64,000 bases of DNA from Pseudomonas tumuqii. GTDB lineage: Bacteria > Pseudomonadota > Gammaproteobacteria > Pseudomonadales > Pseudomonadaceae. A program made the position numbers and the translations under genes. The stretch is taken from positions 124,001 to 188,000 of the forward strand of contig NZ_JAAOJA010000005.1 in NCBI RefSeq assembly GCF_013184545.1. Direction: 5' to 3'. Shown piece by piece: positions 40,837 to 52,052 of the stretch (position 1 is its first letter; every line of letters begins with the position of its first letter). Below the pieces are notes generated by a model. It ran no database searches. It saw only the letters and a list, made by a program, of their open reading frames with translations, and was not told the origin of the DNA.

Positions 40837-40983
40837 CGTCACGGTCCTTACGGCGTCGGCCGCCTCAAATCAACGACTTGGCATATTTCGTGCCGACAAA
40901 AGCGCGCAAAGTATAGGGGCGTATACCCCCCGGTTCAACTGCCAGGTAGTGATTTCCGTGAAGCCGCTACACGGTCAATTGTT

Positions 40984-41856
40984 TCAGCGAATGTGGGCCA
41001 GGACGCCCTGCAATTCATCCAGCGAGTTGTAGCGAATCACCAGTTGGCCTTTGCCCTTTTGCCCGTGCTTGATCTGCACCGGAGAGCCCAGGCGCTCGGC
41101 CAGGCGCTGTTCCAGGCGACTGATGTCCGGGTCGCTTTTGGCCGCTGCTTCGACCTTGGGTTTGCCGTTCAACCACTGGCGTACCAGGGCCTCGGTTTGC
41201 CGTACGGTCAGCCCTCGTGCGACAACGTGTCGCGCCCCTTCGACCTGTTGTTCCGCCGGCAGACCAAGCAGGGCACGAGCGTGGCCCATCTCCAGGTCGC
41301 CATGGGACAGCAGGGTCTTGATCTCGTCCGGCAGGCCGATCAGGCGCAGCAGGTTGCTGATGGTCACGCGGGATTTGCCCACGGCTTCGGCCACCTGTTG
41401 CTGGGTCAGCTGGAATTCCTGCTGCAGCCGTTGCAGGGCCACGGCCTCGTCGATCGGATTGAGGTCTTCGCGCTGGATGTTCTCGATCAGCGCCATGGCG
41501 ATCGCCGCCTCGTCGGGCAGTTCGCGCACCATCGCCGGGATCTTCTCCAGGCCAGCCTGCTGGCAGGCACGCCAGCGCCGCTCGCCGGCAACGATCTCGA
41601 AACGGCCCTGGCCAATCGGCCGCACCACGATCGGCTGCAGCACGCCCTGGGCCTTGATCGACTGGGCCAGTTCGTCCAGTGCAGTGGCATCCATGTCGCG
41701 CCGCGGTTGGTATTTGCCGCGCTGGATCAGATCCAGGGGCACGTATTGCAGCTCTCGGCTATCGGCCTGGGCGGCTTCTTCCTGCAGAGCAGTGACGGTG
41801 GTACCACCCAGCAGGGCGTCCAAGCCTCGTCCCAGCCCTCGTTTCTTGGCGGCCAT
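40984..41856 (-). CDS. parB: Chromosome partition protein ParB
   Basis: 290 residues from MAAKKRGLGRGLDALLGG with AAGGAA upstream. ParB binds parS sites and spreads on DNA with CTP. The N-terminal region has the conserved PRRDMDATALDELAQSIKA and GERRWRACQ boxes. The helix-turn-helix KSRVTISNLLRLIGLPDEI follows, then a dimerisation tail. parA is 10 bp upstream. Two parS sites are inside recF, about 12 kb away. Confidence 0.97.
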   Translation of the reverse strand: MAAKKRGLGRGLDALLGGTTVTALQEEAAQADSRELQYVPLDLIQRGKYQPRRDMDATALDELAQSIKAQGVLQPIVVRPIGQGRFEIVAGERRWRACQQAGLEKIPAMVRELPDEAAIAMALIENIQREDLNPIDEAVALQRLQQEFQLTQQQVAEAVGKSRVTISNLLRLIGLPDEIKTLLSHGDLEMGHARALLGLPAEQQVEGARHVVARGLTVRQTEALVRQWLNGKPKVEAAAKSDPDISRLEQRLAERLGSPVQIKHGQKGKGQLVIRYNSLDELQGVLAHIR

Positions 41857-41866
41857 GCGGAATTCC

Positions 41867-42655
41867 TTATGCGGTTGCGGTGTGGGCGCTGGCGCGCTGA
41901 CGGCGAACCAGCTCGCCAGCCAAGGCCAGGTAGGCGATGGCGCCGCGGGATTGCTTGTCGTATACCAGCGCCGGCATGCCGTAGCTGGGGGCCTCGGCCA
42001 GGCGGATGTTGCGCGGAATAACGGTTTGGTACAGCGTGTCGGGGAAATGCTGCTTGAGCTGCGCCGAAACATCGTTGGTCAGGCTGATGCGCGGGTCGTA
42101 CATGGTGCGCAGCAGGCCTTCGATCTTCAGCGAAGGATTGAGCATCTGGGCGATGCGCTGGATGCTGTTGACCAGGTCGCTCAAGCCTTCCAGGGCGAAA
42201 TACTCGCATTGCATGGGGATGATCACCCCATCGGCGGCGACCAGGGCATTGACCGTGAGCATCGACAGCGCCGGTGGGCAGTCGATGAGGATGTAGTCGT
42301 AGTTCTCGCGGATCGGCGCCAAGGCGTTACGCAGGCGACTCTCCTTCATTTTCATTTCCAGCAGGCCGACTTCCGCGGCGGTCAGGTCACGGTTGGCGGG
42401 CAGCAGCTGGTAACCGCCGTGCTCGGAGTACTGCATGGCCTCGACCAGGTTGCATTCGCCGATCAGCACGTCGTAGATCGAATGTTCCAGGGCATGCTTA
42501 TCCACACCGCTGCCCATGGTCGCGTTGCCCTGGGGATCGAGGTCGATCAGCAGCACGCGGCGCTTGGTCGCAACCAGCGAGGCCGCCAGATTGATGCAGG
42601 TGGTGGTCTTGCCCACGCCGCCTTTCTGGTTGGCGATTGCGAATACTTTAGCCAT
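41867..42655 (-). CDS. parA: Chromosome partition ATPase ParA
   Basis: 262 residues with the deviant Walker A KGGVGKTTTCINLAASL near residues 11-18, the DLDPQGNATMGSGV and DCPPALSMLTVNALVAADG motifs of ParA/Soj ATPases. Works with ParB in origin segregation. In a compact leftward unit mnmG-rsmG-parA-parB. Confidence 0.98.
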   Translation of the reverse strand: MAKVFAIANQKGGVGKTTTCINLAASLVATKRRVLLIDLDPQGNATMGSGVDKHALEHSIYDVLIGECNLVEAMQYSEHGGYQLLPANRDLTAAEVGLLEMKMKESRLRNALAPIRENYDYILIDCPPALSMLTVNALVAADGVIIPMQCEYFALEGLSDLVNSIQRIAQMLNPSLKIEGLLRTMYDPRISLTNDVSAQLKQHFPDTLYQTVIPRNIRLAEAPSYGMPALVYDKQSRGAIAYLALAGELVRRQRASAHTATA

Positions 42656-42667
42656 GTTGCGTTCCCC

Positions 42668-43315
42668 TTAGACCGAGCGACGCAGTATCAGCAGATGACG
42701 CTGACCTTGGCAACCGGGAACCTTGAGCACATGGGTGGCTGCCAGGCGGAAGTCGGCCGGCAGGGCTTGCAGTTCGTCGTCCGGATGCACGCCTTTCATG
42801 GCCAGCCATTGGCTCTGGCCGTCGCCGAGATGGCGGGTCCAGTTGGCAAAATCTTCCAGGCTGCTGAAGGCGCGGGAAACAATGCCGCTGAATGCCTGCT
42901 CAGGCTTGAAGGCTTCGACCCGGCTGTGGATAACTTCCAGGTTGGCCAGTTTCAGTTCCAGCTTCACCTGGGTCAGGAAGCGGGTCTTCTTGCCGTTGGA
43001 GTCGAGCAGAGTGAAGCGCCGCTCGGGGAACAGGATAGCCAGGGGGATGCCCGGCATGCCACCGCCACTGCCGACGTCCAGCCAGTTGTCCCCAGCACCG
43101 AGGACGAAGGGTTGCACACTCAGGCTGTCGAGCAGGTGGCGCGAGACCATTTCGTCGGGATCACGCACCGCGGTGAGGTTGTAGGCCTTGTTCCACTTGA
43201 TCAGCAGCGCCAGGTAGGCGAGCAGCTGCTGTTGTTGCTTGGGCGATACCTCGACACCCAGTTCGAGGGCGCCTTGCGCCAGTTCTTCGGCGTGCTTGCT
43301 GGTTACCACAGACAT
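42668..43315 (-). CDS. rsmG: 16S rRNA (guanine-527-N7)-methyltransferase RsmG
   Basis: 215 residues. The AdoMet-binding motif [20 protein letters not shown] and [15 protein letters not shown] are those of RsmG (GidB). The N-terminal [20 protein letters not shown] is diagnostic. It starts one base before the mnmG stop ends (coordinates overlap at 43315), so the two are coupled. Confidence 0.98.
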   Translation of the reverse strand: MSVVTSKHAEELAQGALELGVEVSPKQQQQLLAYLALLIKWNKAYNLTAVRDPDEMVSRHLLDSLSVQPFVLGAGDNWLDVGSGGGMPGIPLAILFPERRFTLLDSNGKKTRFLTQVKLELKLANLEVIHSRVEAFKPEQAFSGIVSRAFSSLEDFANWTRHLGDGQSQWLAMKGVHPDDELQALPADFRLAATHVLKVPGCQGQRHLLILRRSV

Positions 43316-45207
43316 CAGGCGCTTTGCTCCAGCTGGCGACCAGCTCCGCGTTTTTTCAGGTGGATCAGCAGCAGGGAAATCGCCGCCGGGGTGACCCCTG
43401 GAATCCGCGAGGCCTGACCGAGGGTCTGCGGACGGGTGTTGCCGAGCTTGTGCTGGATTTCCTTGGACAGGCCGGAGATCCCGTTGTAATCGATATCCGC
43501 GGGCAACTGGGTGTCTTCGCTGGCGCGCAGCCGGGCGATTTCATCCTGTTGGCGGTCGATGTAGCCGGCGTACTTGGTCTTGATCTCGACCTGCTCGGCG
43601 ACCTGCGGGTCTTCTGCTCCCGCGCCGGTCAGTTCGACCAGGCCGAGGTAGTCGATCTCCGGGCGCGACAACAGGTTGAGCAGGTTGTACTCGTGGGTCA
43701 GCGGGGTGCCGAAGCGCGCAGCAATCGCCTCGCCCTGGGGTGTGCCGGGGCGGACCCAGGTACTTTTCAGGCGCTGTTCTTCCAGGGCGATGGCTTCACG
43801 CTTGGTCGCGAACGCGGCCCAGCGCACGTCATCGACCAGGCCCAGCTCGCGGCCTTTTTCGGTCAGGCGCAGGTCGGCGTTGTCTTCGCGCAGGATCAGG
43901 CGGTATTCGGCCCGCGAAGTGAACATGCGGTACGGCTCCTGGGTGCCCAGGGTGATCAGGTCGTCGACCAGCACGCCGATGTAGGCCTCGTCGCGACGCG
44001 GACACCAGCTGTCCTTGCCCTGGGCGCGCAACGCCGCATTGGCACCGGCGAGCAGACCCTGGGCACCGGCTTCTTCGTAACCGGTGGTGCCGTTGATCTG
44101 GCCGGCGAAGAACAAACCGGCGATGACCTTGGTTTCCAGGCTGTATTTCAGATCACGCGGATCGAAGTAGTCGTACTCGATGGCGTAGCCCGGCCGCACG
44201 ATATGGGCGTTTTCCATGCCGCGAATGGAGCGCACAACCTGCAACTGCACGTCGAACGGCAGGGAAGTGGAAATGCCATTGGGATACAGCTCGTGGGTAG
44301 TCAGGCCTTCAGGCTCGATAAATACCTGATGGCTGTCCTTGTCGGCAAAACGGTGGATCTTGTCTTCGATCGACGGGCAGTAACGCGGGCCAACGCCTTC
44401 GATCACCCCGGAGTACATCGGCGAACGATCGAGGTTGGCGGCGATGATCTCGTGGGTCCGGGCATTGGTGTGGGTGATCCAGCAACTGACCTGGCGTGGA
44501 TGCTGCTCCCGACTGCCGAGGAACGACATCAGCGGAATCGGCGTATCGCCCGGTTGCTCGGTCATCACGGAAAAATCCACCGAACGGCCATCGATGCGCG
44601 GTGGTGTGCCGGTCTTCAGGCGACCGACGCGCAGCGGCAATTCGCGCAGGCGCTGGGCCAGGGCGATCGACGGCGGATCGCCGGCGCGGCCGCCGGAATA
44701 GTTCTGCATGCCGATGTGGATAAGTCCGCCGAGGAAGGTGCCGGTGGTCAGGACCACCGAATCGGCGAACAGGCGCAGGCCCATCTGGGTGACCACGCCT
44801 TTGACTTCATCGTTCTCGACGATCAGGTCATCGGCGGCCTGCTGAAATATCCACAGGTTGGCCTGGTTCTCCAGGGTTTCGCGAATGGCCGCCTTGTACA
44901 GCACCCGATCGGCCTGGGCGCGAGTGGCGCGCACGGCTGGGCCCTTGCGGCTGTTGAGCACGCGGAATTGGATGCCGCCCTTGTCGGTGGCCGTTGCCAT
45001 GGCGCCGCCCAGGGCATCGATTTCCTTGACCAGGTGGCTCTTGCCGATCCCGCCGATGGCCGGATTGCAGCTCATCTGGCCGAGGGTTTCCACGTTGTGG
45101 GTCAGCAGCAGGGTTTTTACCCCCATGCGTGCCGCTGCCAAAGCAGCTTCGGTGCCGGCATGACCACCGCCGATCACGATCACCTGAAAACGGGAAGGGA
45201 AATCCAC
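43315..45207 (-). CDS. mnmG: tRNA uridine 5-carboxymethylaminomethyl modification enzyme MnmG
   Basis: 630 residues from a GTG start ([21 protein letters not shown]), with GAGGTGCGTG upstream. The FAD-binding N-terminus is followed by [20 protein letters not shown] and [20 protein letters not shown]. MnmG works with MnmE to modify the wobble uridine of tRNAs. The GTG start gives the normal family length; an ATG farther upstream adds an implausible extension. Confidence 0.98.
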   Translation of the reverse strand: MDFPSRFQVIVIGGGHAGTEAALAAARMGVKTLLLTHNVETLGQMSCNPAIGGIGKSHLVKEIDALGGAMATATDKGGIQFRVLNSRKGPAVRATRAQADRVLYKAAIRETLENQANLWIFQQAADDLIVENDEVKGVVTQMGLRLFADSVVLTTGTFLGGLIHIGMQNYSGGRAGDPPSIALAQRLRELPLRVGRLKTGTPPRIDGRSVDFSVMTEQPGDTPIPLMSFLGSREQHPRQVSCWITHTNARTHEIIAANLDRSPMYSGVIEGVGPRYCPSIEDKIHRFADKDSHQVFIEPEGLTTHELYPNGISTSLPFDVQLQVVRSIRGMENAHIVRPGYAIEYDYFDPRDLKYSLETKVIAGLFFAGQINGTTGYEEAGAQGLLAGANAALRAQGKDSWCPRRDEAYIGVLVDDLITLGTQEPYRMFTSRAEYRLILREDNADLRLTEKGRELGLVDDVRWAAFATKREAIALEEQRLKSTWVRPGTPQGEAIAARFGTPLTHEYNLLNLLSRPEIDYLGLVELTGAGAEDPQVAEQVEIKTKYAGYIDRQQDEIARLRASEDTQLPADIDYNGISGLSKEIQHKLGNTRPQTLGQASRIPGVTPAAISLLLIHLKKRGAGRQLEQSA

Positions 45208-45349
45208 CACGCACCTCGTGCCTGTTGAGAAATGGGGGGCTTTTGGCTTTGAAAAGCTGGAAAGCCGGGAAGTATAGGGATTTAGCCCGTGTGAAAGAAG
45301 CCTTTTGCACAAAAAATAGCCAGCCTGCCTTGGTCATTCCAGAGCTGAC

Positions 45350-45620
45350 GGTTAATAAAGAATAAAAGAATGAATTTATATAGATCTTTGTTTTTATGTT
45401 TATTAAGTATGCAGCGCTTTTCTGTGGATAGATGGCTACAGCCCAATGTTCACGTGGCTTGTAGCGTTTCAAAAGGCTGTGCTGATCCTGCCGTCAGCCT
45501 GTTCGCTAGCCGTAGACAGCCTGTGGATGAAAGTGATGGTTATCCACAGGGGCGTTTATCCTCAGTTTTATCACCGGGTTATGGACTGGGCTCAGGGGCG
45601 GTTTTCCACAGGGCTTAGGT
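45350..45620. other. AT-rich, DnaA-box-rich spacer between mnmG and mnmE (possible second origin-like region)
   Basis: An AT-rich stretch at about 45350-45410 contains GTTAATAAAGAATA, which also occurs in the dnaA-side origin at 50151-50164. It is followed by a cluster of DnaA-box-like 9-mers. One is perfect, TTATCCACA at 45540-45548. Single- or double-mismatch boxes are TGTGGATAG (45423-45431), TGTGGATGA (45522-45530) and TTTTCCACA (45602-45610). The rest of the 840 bp spacer holds a REP-like cluster and no gene. Confidence 0.6.
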
Positions 45621-45853
45621 GGGTAAAAAAGTGGGTGGTCGCACATATTTCGCCCAGGCGGATGCCTGCCGGAATGACAGAAAGAGAGTTTTCAGGGGCT
45701 CGGTAGGCAGTGGGGGGTTAGCGCAGGAAGGAAATAGTGGATTAGAAAGGAGGTCGGATGCGGCGTAACCCATCAACAATATGAAGGAGTACGGTCTGCT
45801 CCAAGAACGGCTTGTAGCAATCCAGCACGGCAGCGCTTAGCGACCATGGGGGG

Positions 45854-45971
45854 GTAGCCCGGATGCAATCCGGGAGCAATTTTATAGACGCTAGGTTTCA
45901 CCGGATTTTATCCGGGACGGGACGGCAAAAAGCATCGCGGGCATGGGCTAGGCGCCCCCGCCGCTCCTACG
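45854..45971. repeat. Cluster of three REP-like palindromes
   Basis: Three short hairpins in a row: GTAGCCCGGATGCAATCCGG (from 45854), CCGGATTTTATCCGG (45901-45915), and a longer one at 45933-45971 that ends CCGCCGCTCCTACG, the complement of the GTAGGAGCGG REP headpiece common in pseudomonads. All three are typical intergenic REP sequences. Confidence 0.7.
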
Positions 45972-46047
45972 ATTTCTAAGCCCTGCGAGGCTTGTGCATA
46001 AACATAGGATCTACAGAAAGGGGGGAGCGAGACAGTCTGGCGGAGAC

Positions 46048-47415
46048 CTACTTGCCGATACAGAAGCTGGAGAATATCCGCCCGAGCAGGTCGTCGGAGC
46101 TGAACGCCCCGGTGATCTCGCCCAGAGACTGTTGCGCCAGGCGCAGGTCTTCGGCGAGCAGCTCACCGGCCCCTGCCAGGGTCAGCTGCGCGTGACCGTG
46201 GTCGAGATGGGTGGCGGCCAGGCGCAACGCCTCCAGATGGCGCCTGCGGGCACTGAAGCTGCTCTCGGCAGTCTGTTCATAGCCCATGCAGGCTTTCAGG
46301 TGTTCACGCAGCAGCTCCAGACCCTCGCTGGATCTGGCCGAGAGGCTGATGGTCACATGACCGTCGCTGCCGACTTCCAGGGCAATGGCTTCGCCCGACA
46401 GGTCGGCCTTGTTGCGGATCAGGGTGACCTTGCCCGGAGCGGGGCGCTGATCGAGAAACTCCGGCCATAGCGAGAACGGGTCGTCGGCTTCGGGCGCGGT
46501 GGCGTCGACCACCAGGAGTATGCGGTCGGCTTCGCCAATGGCTTGCAGCGCACGCTCGACGCCGATCTTTTCCACCTGGTCTTCAGTGCTGCGCAAGCCG
46601 GCGGTATCCACCACATGCAATGGCATGCCATCGATGTGGATATGTTCGCGCAGCACGTCGCGGGTGGTCCCGGCGATCTCGGTGACGATGGCGGCTTCAC
46701 GCCCGGCCAGGGCATTGAGCAAACTGGATTTACCGGCATTCGGCCGACCGGCGATCACCACCGTCATGCCATCGCGCAGCAGTGCGCCTTGTCCGGCTTC
46801 GCGCAGCACGCCGGAAAGGTCCGTGCGCACGCCCTCGAGCAGGTTGAGTACATGGCCATCGGCGAGGAAGTCGATTTCTTCCTCGGGGAAGTCGATGGCC
46901 GCCTCGACGTAGATCCGCAGGCTGATCAGGCGTTCGGTCAGGCCATGCACGCGCCGCGAGAATTCGCCTTGCAGCGAGCGCAGGGCATTACGCGCCGCCT
47001 GTGCGGAGCTGGCCTCGATCAGGTCGGCAATTGCCTCGGCCTGGGCCAGGTCGAGTTTGTCGTTGAGAAACGCACGTTCGCTGAACTCGCCGGGGCGGGC
47101 CTGGCGCGCACCGAGTTGCAGGCAGCGGCGCAGGAGCAAATCGAGCACCACCGGGCCGCCGTGGCCTTGCAGTTCCAGCACGTCTTCGCCGGTAAAGGAG
47201 TTGGGGCCGGTAAAGTACAGGGCCAGGCCCTCATCCAGCACCTGTTCGGCATCGGCGAAGAAGGGACCGTAATGGGCATAGCGGGGTTTCAGTTGGCGCT
47301 GGCAAATCGCCAGGGCCAGTTGCCCGGCCAGGGGACCCGAGACCCGCACGATGCCGACACCACCACGGCCCTGGGCGGTGGCGACGGCGGCAATGGTTTC
47401 ACGGACTGTTGACAT
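46048..47415 (-). CDS. mnmE: tRNA modification GTPase MnmE
   Basis: 455 residues from [21 protein letters not shown]. The N-terminal tetrahydrofolate-binding domain is followed by a G domain ([37 protein letters not shown]) inserted in helices. It ends in the catalytic C-terminal FCIGK with the conserved Cys. Partner of MnmG, which lies across the DnaA-box-rich spacer. Confidence 0.98.
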   Translation of the reverse strand: MSTVRETIAAVATAQGRGGVGIVRVSGPLAGQLALAICQRQLKPRYAHYGPFFADAEQVLDEGLALYFTGPNSFTGEDVLELQGHGGPVVLDLLLRRCLQLGARQARPGEFSERAFLNDKLDLAQAEAIADLIEASSAQAARNALRSLQGEFSRRVHGLTERLISLRIYVEAAIDFPEEEIDFLADGHVLNLLEGVRTDLSGVLREAGQGALLRDGMTVVIAGRPNAGKSSLLNALAGREAAIVTEIAGTTRDVLREHIHIDGMPLHVVDTAGLRSTEDQVEKIGVERALQAIGEADRILLVVDATAPEADDPFSLWPEFLDQRPAPGKVTLIRNKADLSGEAIALEVGSDGHVTISLSARSSEGLELLREHLKACMGYEQTAESSFSARRRHLEALRLAATHLDHGHAQLTLAGAGELLAEDLRLAQQSLGEITGAFSSDDLLGRIFSSFCIGK

Positions 47416-47502
47416 GCTGGACTCCAAACGCTGGATAGCAAGACGCCCCACGATGGGGGCGTCTTGGGTAACGGCTTGCGAGAGCTTAGCTGCTCCGACT
47501 GA

Positions 47503-49251
47503 TCAGGCCGCAGCCGCCTTGGTCGCCGCTTCGATCTTGCGGGTAATGTACCACTGCTGGGCGATCGACAAGACGTTGTTGACCACCCAGTACAGCACCA
47601 GACCGGCCGGGAACCAGAGGAAGAAGAAGGTGAAGATGATCGGCATCAGCTTCAGCACCTTGGCCTGCATCGGATCCGGCGGCGTCGGGTTGAGCTGCTG
47701 CTGGATGAACATGGTGGCGCCCATGATGATCGGCAGGATGAAGAACGGATCCTTGATCGCCAGGTCGGTAATCCAGAACATCCAGGGGGCCTGGCGCATC
47801 TCCACGCTTTCCAGCAGGGTCCAGTAGAGCGCGAGAAACACCGGCATCTGTACCAGAATCGGCAGGCAACCACCCAGGGGGTTGATCTTCTCTTTCTTGT
47901 ACAGCTCCATCATCGCCTGGGACATCTTCTGCCGATCGTCACCGTGCTGTTCTTTCAACAGTGCCAGTTTCGGCGCTACGGCACGCATGCGCGCCATCGA
48001 CTTGTAGCTGGCGGCAGACAATGGGAAGAAGATCAGTTTGATGATGATGGTCAGGACGATGATCGACCAGCCCCAGTTGCCCAGGATGCTGTGGATATGT
48101 TCCAGCAACCAGAAGATCGGCTGGGCGAGGAACCACAGAATGCCGTAGTCGACGGTCAATTCCAGGCCGGGGGATAGGGTTTTCAGGTGACCCTGAAGTT
48201 TCGGGCCGGCATACAGAATGGCACTGATTTCGCCTTGGGCGCCGGGAGCAACCTGAACGGCCGGGCCGGTAAAGCCGACAATGTAATTGCCTTGGCTATC
48301 CTTGCGGGTCTGGACCTGGTTGGCGCTACCCTTTTCAGGAATCCAGGCAGTGACAAAATAGTGCTGCAGCCAGGCAACCCAGCCTCCTTCGACGGTTTCT
48401 TTGAAGACTTGCTTGTCGATATCTTTCATCGACACTTTCTTGTACGGCTCGTCGGCGGTCCAGAGCGCGCCGCCCAAGTAGGTCGCGGTGCCAGTGGCAG
48501 TGGTCGAGGAAGGATCGTCACTGCCATCGCGCTTGAGCTGGGCGAACATATTGCCGCTCCACGCTTTGCCACTCTGGTTATCGATCAGGTAGCTGACAGT
48601 CATCTGGTAAGACGCGGGATCTACGCATCCCGGCTTCTTCAGCTGTTGTTCCTTGGCCGAGCACTCGGGATTCAGGCCGCGCTTGAAGGTGAAGCGCTTG
48701 ATGTAATTGACGCCGTCTTCGCTGAGCTTGAGGTCTACCTGCAGTTGGTCCTGGCCTTCAGCCAATGCGTAACTCTGCTGGTCGCTGCTCCACAGTGCAC
48801 GACCGCTGGATTTGTCCGGCGCGTTGCTACCGATCAAGCCGCTTTGCGCCAGATAGGTGCGCTCGCTGCCGTTATCGAACAACTGGAAAGGCACGTCCGG
48901 GTGGTCCTGCCGACGTGGGTACTGCGGCAAACGCAGTTCCACTACATCGCCGCCACGGGGATCGATGGCCAGATCCAGGACGTCGGTTTTCACTCGAATC
49001 AGTTGGTCACTGACGGCCACCGGGGCAACGCTGATAGAGCCTGAATCGGCGGCAGGAGCTGCGGTCGGTATGTCGTCACCGTTGGCAGTTTTTGCGCTGA
49101 CAGTGGTATCCGGCAAGCTCGGAACGGTACTGCTGACTGCTGCAGTCTGAGTCGGCAGGGCAGCTTGGCCGTAGTCCTGGTTCCACTGGAGAACCATCAT
49201 ATAGGACACGATTGCCAGGGCGACGATCAGGATCGAGCGTTGAATATCCAT
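47503..49251 (-). CDS. yidC: Membrane protein insertase YidC
   Basis: 582 residues from MDIQRSILIVALAIVSYMMV. An N-terminal helix and a large periplasmic beta domain (about residues 60-340) precede the five-helix insertase core (IIVLTIIIKLIFFPLSAASY, LGGCLPILVQMPVFLALYW). Inserts inner-membrane proteins with or without SecYEG. Its start is 2 bp from the yidD stop. Confidence 0.98.
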   Translation of the reverse strand: MDIQRSILIVALAIVSYMMVLQWNQDYGQAALPTQTAAVSSTVPSLPDTTVSAKTANGDDIPTAAPAADSGSISVAPVAVSDQLIRVKTDVLDLAIDPRGGDVVELRLPQYPRRQDHPDVPFQLFDNGSERTYLAQSGLIGSNAPDKSSGRALWSSDQQSYALAEGQDQLQVDLKLSEDGVNYIKRFTFKRGLNPECSAKEQQLKKPGCVDPASYQMTVSYLIDNQSGKAWSGNMFAQLKRDGSDDPSSTTATGTATYLGGALWTADEPYKKVSMKDIDKQVFKETVEGGWVAWLQHYFVTAWIPEKGSANQVQTRKDSQGNYIVGFTGPAVQVAPGAQGEISAILYAGPKLQGHLKTLSPGLELTVDYGILWFLAQPIFWLLEHIHSILGNWGWSIIVLTIIIKLIFFPLSAASYKSMARMRAVAPKLALLKEQHGDDRQKMSQAMMELYKKEKINPLGGCLPILVQMPVFLALYWTLLESVEMRQAPWMFWITDLAIKDPFFILPIIMGATMFIQQQLNPTPPDPMQAKVLKLMPIIFTFFFLWFPAGLVLYWVVNNVLSIAQQWYITRKIEAATKAAAA

Positions 49252-49253
49252 GA

Positions 49254-49499
49254 TTATTCGGCCATCGAAGAGGAACGGGAGGTTTTCGCGGGGGGAACCG
49301 GGTCGTAGCCACCGGGATTCCACGGGTGACAGCGGCCAAGCCGGCGCAGTGCCAGCCAGCCACCACGCATGAGGCCATGTTGTTCGATGGCTTCATGCGC
49401 GTAGCAGGAGCAGCTTGGATAGAAACGACAGTGGCTGGCCATCAAAGGACTGATGGCGTAGCGGTAGAACTGGATTGGAACCAAGGCCAGTTTACGCAT
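49254..49499 (-). CDS. yidD: Membrane protein insertion efficiency factor YidD
   Basis: 81 residues with the three conserved Cys motifs ([36 protein letters not shown]). The start overlaps the rnpA stop by 8 bp. Standard rpmH-rnpA-yidD-yidC order. Confidence 0.97.
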   Translation of the reverse strand: MRKLALVPIQFYRYAISPLMASHCRFYPSCSCYAHEAIEQHGLMRGGWLALRRLGRCHPWNPGGYDPVPPAKTSRSSSMAE

Positions 49500-49896
49500 G
49501 GGGACTGTCGTTTATCCCGATAGGGGTAGAAGTTTCCGGGCGTGGCTTGTTGCGTGCCAGGCGTTTCCAGAGCTTGCCGAACTGGTGAGCCAGTTCGGCA
49601 TTCTGCAGATCGCCCAGGCCTTTGCGCGCAACCACTACGATGTCCCAACCGACCAGGCTGTCCTGGTTGAGGCGGAACGATTCGCGGATCTGGCGTTTCA
49701 GGCGATTGCGCTCAACCGAGAGCTTGACGCTCTTCTTGCCGATCACCAAACCCAGGCGGGGGTGATCCAGCTCGTTGTTGCGCGCCAGCAGCAGGACATT
49801 TTTGCCCGGAACTTTGCCGCTAGGGGAGTCGAAGACTGCCTTGAATTGTCGGGGGGTTAGCAGACGCTTTTCCCGACTGAAGTCTCGACTCACCAC
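49492..49896 (-). CDS. rnpA: Ribonuclease P protein component
   Basis: 134 residues. The RNA-binding motif [16 protein letters not shown] is diagnostic. Start is one of two adjacent GTG codons (49896 or 49893). The protein binds the RNase P RNA to mature tRNA 5' ends. rpmH precedes it by 11 bp. Confidence 0.97.
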   Translation of the reverse strand: MVSRDFSREKRLLTPRQFKAVFDSPSGKVPGKNVLLLARNNELDHPRLGLVIGKKSVKLSVERNRLKRQIRESFRLNQDSLVGWDIVVVARKGLGDLQNAELAHQFGKLWKRLARNKPRPETSTPIGINDSPHA

Positions 49897-49907
49897 AATA
49901 CCGAAAT

Positions 49908-50042
49908 TTAGACGGCGAGACGCTTACGGCCCTTGGCGCGGCGACGCGACAGGACAGCACGGCCGTTCTTGGTGGCCATACGAGCACGGAAACCGTGGGT
50001 GCGAGCGCGTTTGATAGTGCTGGGTTGGAAAGTGCGTTTCAT
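49908..50042 (-). CDS. rpmH: 50S ribosomal protein L34
   Basis: 44 residues, read directly from the sequence: begins [18 protein letters not shown] and ends [12 protein letters not shown], the usual L34. Stop TAA at 49910-49908. It is the first gene of the leftward rpmH-rnpA-yidD-yidC-mnmE group, so its promoter lies in the oriC spacer. Confidence 0.99.
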
Positions 50043-50139
50043 GGCGTGTTACCTGGATGGTCGACTACGGGCCGGAATGGCCCCCGTTTTAAGAGACCGG
50101 CGATTCTAGAGAATCACGAGGGTCAGGTCAATTTCCAAC

Positions 50140-50565
50140 CAGCATTATTCGTTAATAAAGAATATAGAGAAGAGAATATTTAAAGCTTTTCTGTAATGTT
50201 AACTACTATTAGCCAGCGTCCTGCCTGTGCATAAGTGCCTCAAGCCCTTTATCCATGAAGCTTTGGCGGCAGGGTAAGTCTGTCCGGAACAGGTGCTGCG
50301 GCTGTGTGAAGACGGCGGATAAGCTGGGGATGGAATGCCATGTTATCCACAGCCAGGTTTGTGCAGCACTTATGCCCAGGCTTATCCGCTGGGCTCAAGC
50401 GGGGTTATCCACAGAGTTGAATATACAGTTATCGACCAGTGGTAAGGCCCATGGCTGACACCGGGTATCTCACCAGAGCGCTCGTTACGTGTGGATAACT
50501 CGGTCTTCGGCGGCTACAATGGCGGCTGTTTTTTGCCTCGCCGCTTTCCTATTTAGGGGTTATCC
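50140..50565. other. oriC: Chromosomal replication origin (oriC) between rpmH and dnaA
   Basis: The left part (about 50140-50220) is AT-rich and likely to unwind. The right part has three perfect DnaA boxes: TTATCCACA at 50343-50351 and 50405-50413, and its complement at 50490-50498. Variants with one or two mismatches lie at 50249-50257, 50313-50321, 50382-50390 and 50560-50568. This is the established origin position in Pseudomonas. The dnaA and rpmH promoters should overlap it. Confidence 0.92.
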
Positions 50566-52020
50566 GTGTCCGTTGAACTTTGGCAGCAGTGCGTAGAGCT
50601 TCTGCGCGATGAACTGCCTGCCCAGCAATTCAATACCTGGATCCGACCGCTGCAGGTCGAAGCCGCAGGCGACGAGCTTCGCGTCTATGCGCCGAATCGT
50701 TTCGTGCTCGACTGGGTCAATGAAAAGTACCTGACGCGGCTGCTGGAATTGCTCGCCGAACGCACCAACGGCATGGTGCCGGCATTATCCTTATTAATAG
50801 GCAGCAAACGCAGCAGTGCTCCGCGCATGGCTGCCGCGCCTGCTCCAGCCGTGACCAGCACGCCAGTAGCAGCGCCCAAGGCCGCCCCGGCGCTGTCAGA
50901 GCCATCGCGATCCAGTTTTGATCCAATGGCAGGGGCCGCCAGCCAGACCGCTCCTGCGCGCACAGAGCGCACGGTACAAGTGGAAGGCGGGCTCAAGCAC
51001 ACCAGCTACCTGAACCGTACCTTCACCTTCGACAATTTCGTCGAGGGCAAGTCCAACCAGCTGGCCCGCGCGGCAGCCTGGCAGGTGGCGGACAATCCCA
51101 AGCATGGTTACAACCCGCTGTTCCTCTATGGTGGCGTGGGCCTGGGCAAGACTCACCTGATGCATGCGGTGGGCAACCATCTGCTGCAGAAGAACCCGAA
51201 TGCCAAGGTGGTGTACCTGCATTCGGAGCGCTTCGTTGCCGACATGGTCAAGGCGCTGCAGCTGAATGCGATCAACGAGTTCAAGCGTTTCTACCGTTCG
51301 GTGGATGCCTTGTTGATCGACGACATCCAGTTTTTCGCCAAGAAGGAACGCTCCCAGGAGGAGTTCTTCCACACCTTCAACGCACTGCTTGAAGGTGGTC
51401 AGCAGGTAATCCTGACCAGCGACCGCTACCCGAAGGAAATCGAAGGCCTGGAAGAGCGCCTGAAGTCGCGCTTCGGTTGGGGCCTGACGGTGGCGGTCGA
51501 ACCGCCCGAGTTGGAAACCCGGGTGGCGATCCTGATGAAGAAGGCCGATCAGGCCAAAGTCGATCTGCCCCACGACGCGGCGTTCTTCATTGCCCAGCGC
51601 ATCCGTTCCAACGTGCGTGAGCTGGAAGGTGCGCTCAAGCGGGTGATTGCCCATTCGCACTTCATGGGCCGTGACATCACCATCGAGTTGATCCGTGAAT
51701 CGCTGAAGGATCTGTTGGCGCTGCAAGACAAGCTGGTCAGCATCGACAATATCCAGCGCACTACCGCCGAATACTACAAGATCAAGATCTCCGACCTGCT
51801 CTCCAAGCGCCGTTCACGCTCGGTGGCAAGACCACGGCAAGTGGCGATGGCGCTGTCGAAGGAGTTGACCAACCACAGCCTGCCGGAAATTGGCGATGCC
51901 TTCGGCGGCCGCGATCACACCACGGTATTGCATGCTTGCCGTAAGATTGCTGAACTGAAGGAATCCGACGCGGACATCCGCGAGGATTATAAGAATCTGC
52001 TGCGTACGTTGACCACTTGA
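50566..52020 (+). CDS. dnaA: Chromosomal replication initiator DnaA
   Basis: 484 residues from a GTG start ([20 protein letters not shown]). Domain I helices, a variable A/P/S-rich linker (about 80-135), AAA+ domain with Walker [11 protein letters not shown] near 189-198 and [12 protein letters not shown] as Walker B. The C-terminal helix-turn-helix has [15 protein letters not shown]. Its own initiation site contains a degenerate DnaA box (50560-50568), consistent with autoregulation. Confidence 0.99.
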   Translation: MSVELWQQCVELLRDELPAQQFNTWIRPLQVEAAGDELRVYAPNRFVLDWVNEKYLTRLLELLAERTNGMVPALSLLIGSKRSSAPRMAAAPAPAVTSTPVAAPKAAPALSEPSRSSFDPMAGAASQTAPARTERTVQVEGGLKHTSYLNRTFTFDNFVEGKSNQLARAAAWQVADNPKHGYNPLFLYGGVGLGKTHLMHAVGNHLLQKNPNAKVVYLHSERFVADMVKALQLNAINEFKRFYRSVDALLIDDIQFFAKKERSQEEFFHTFNALLEGGQQVILTSDRYPKEIEGLEERLKSRFGWGLTVAVEPPELETRVAILMKKADQAKVDLPHDAAFFIAQRIRSNVRELEGALKRVIAHSHFMGRDITIELIRESLKDLLALQDKLVSIDNIQRTTAEYYKIKISDLLSKRRSRSVARPRQVAMALSKELTNHSLPEIGDAFGGRDHTTVLHACRKIAELKESDADIREDYKNLLRTLTT

Positions 52021-52052
52021 ATACGCCACTCCACTAGGCAAGGGACTAGACC

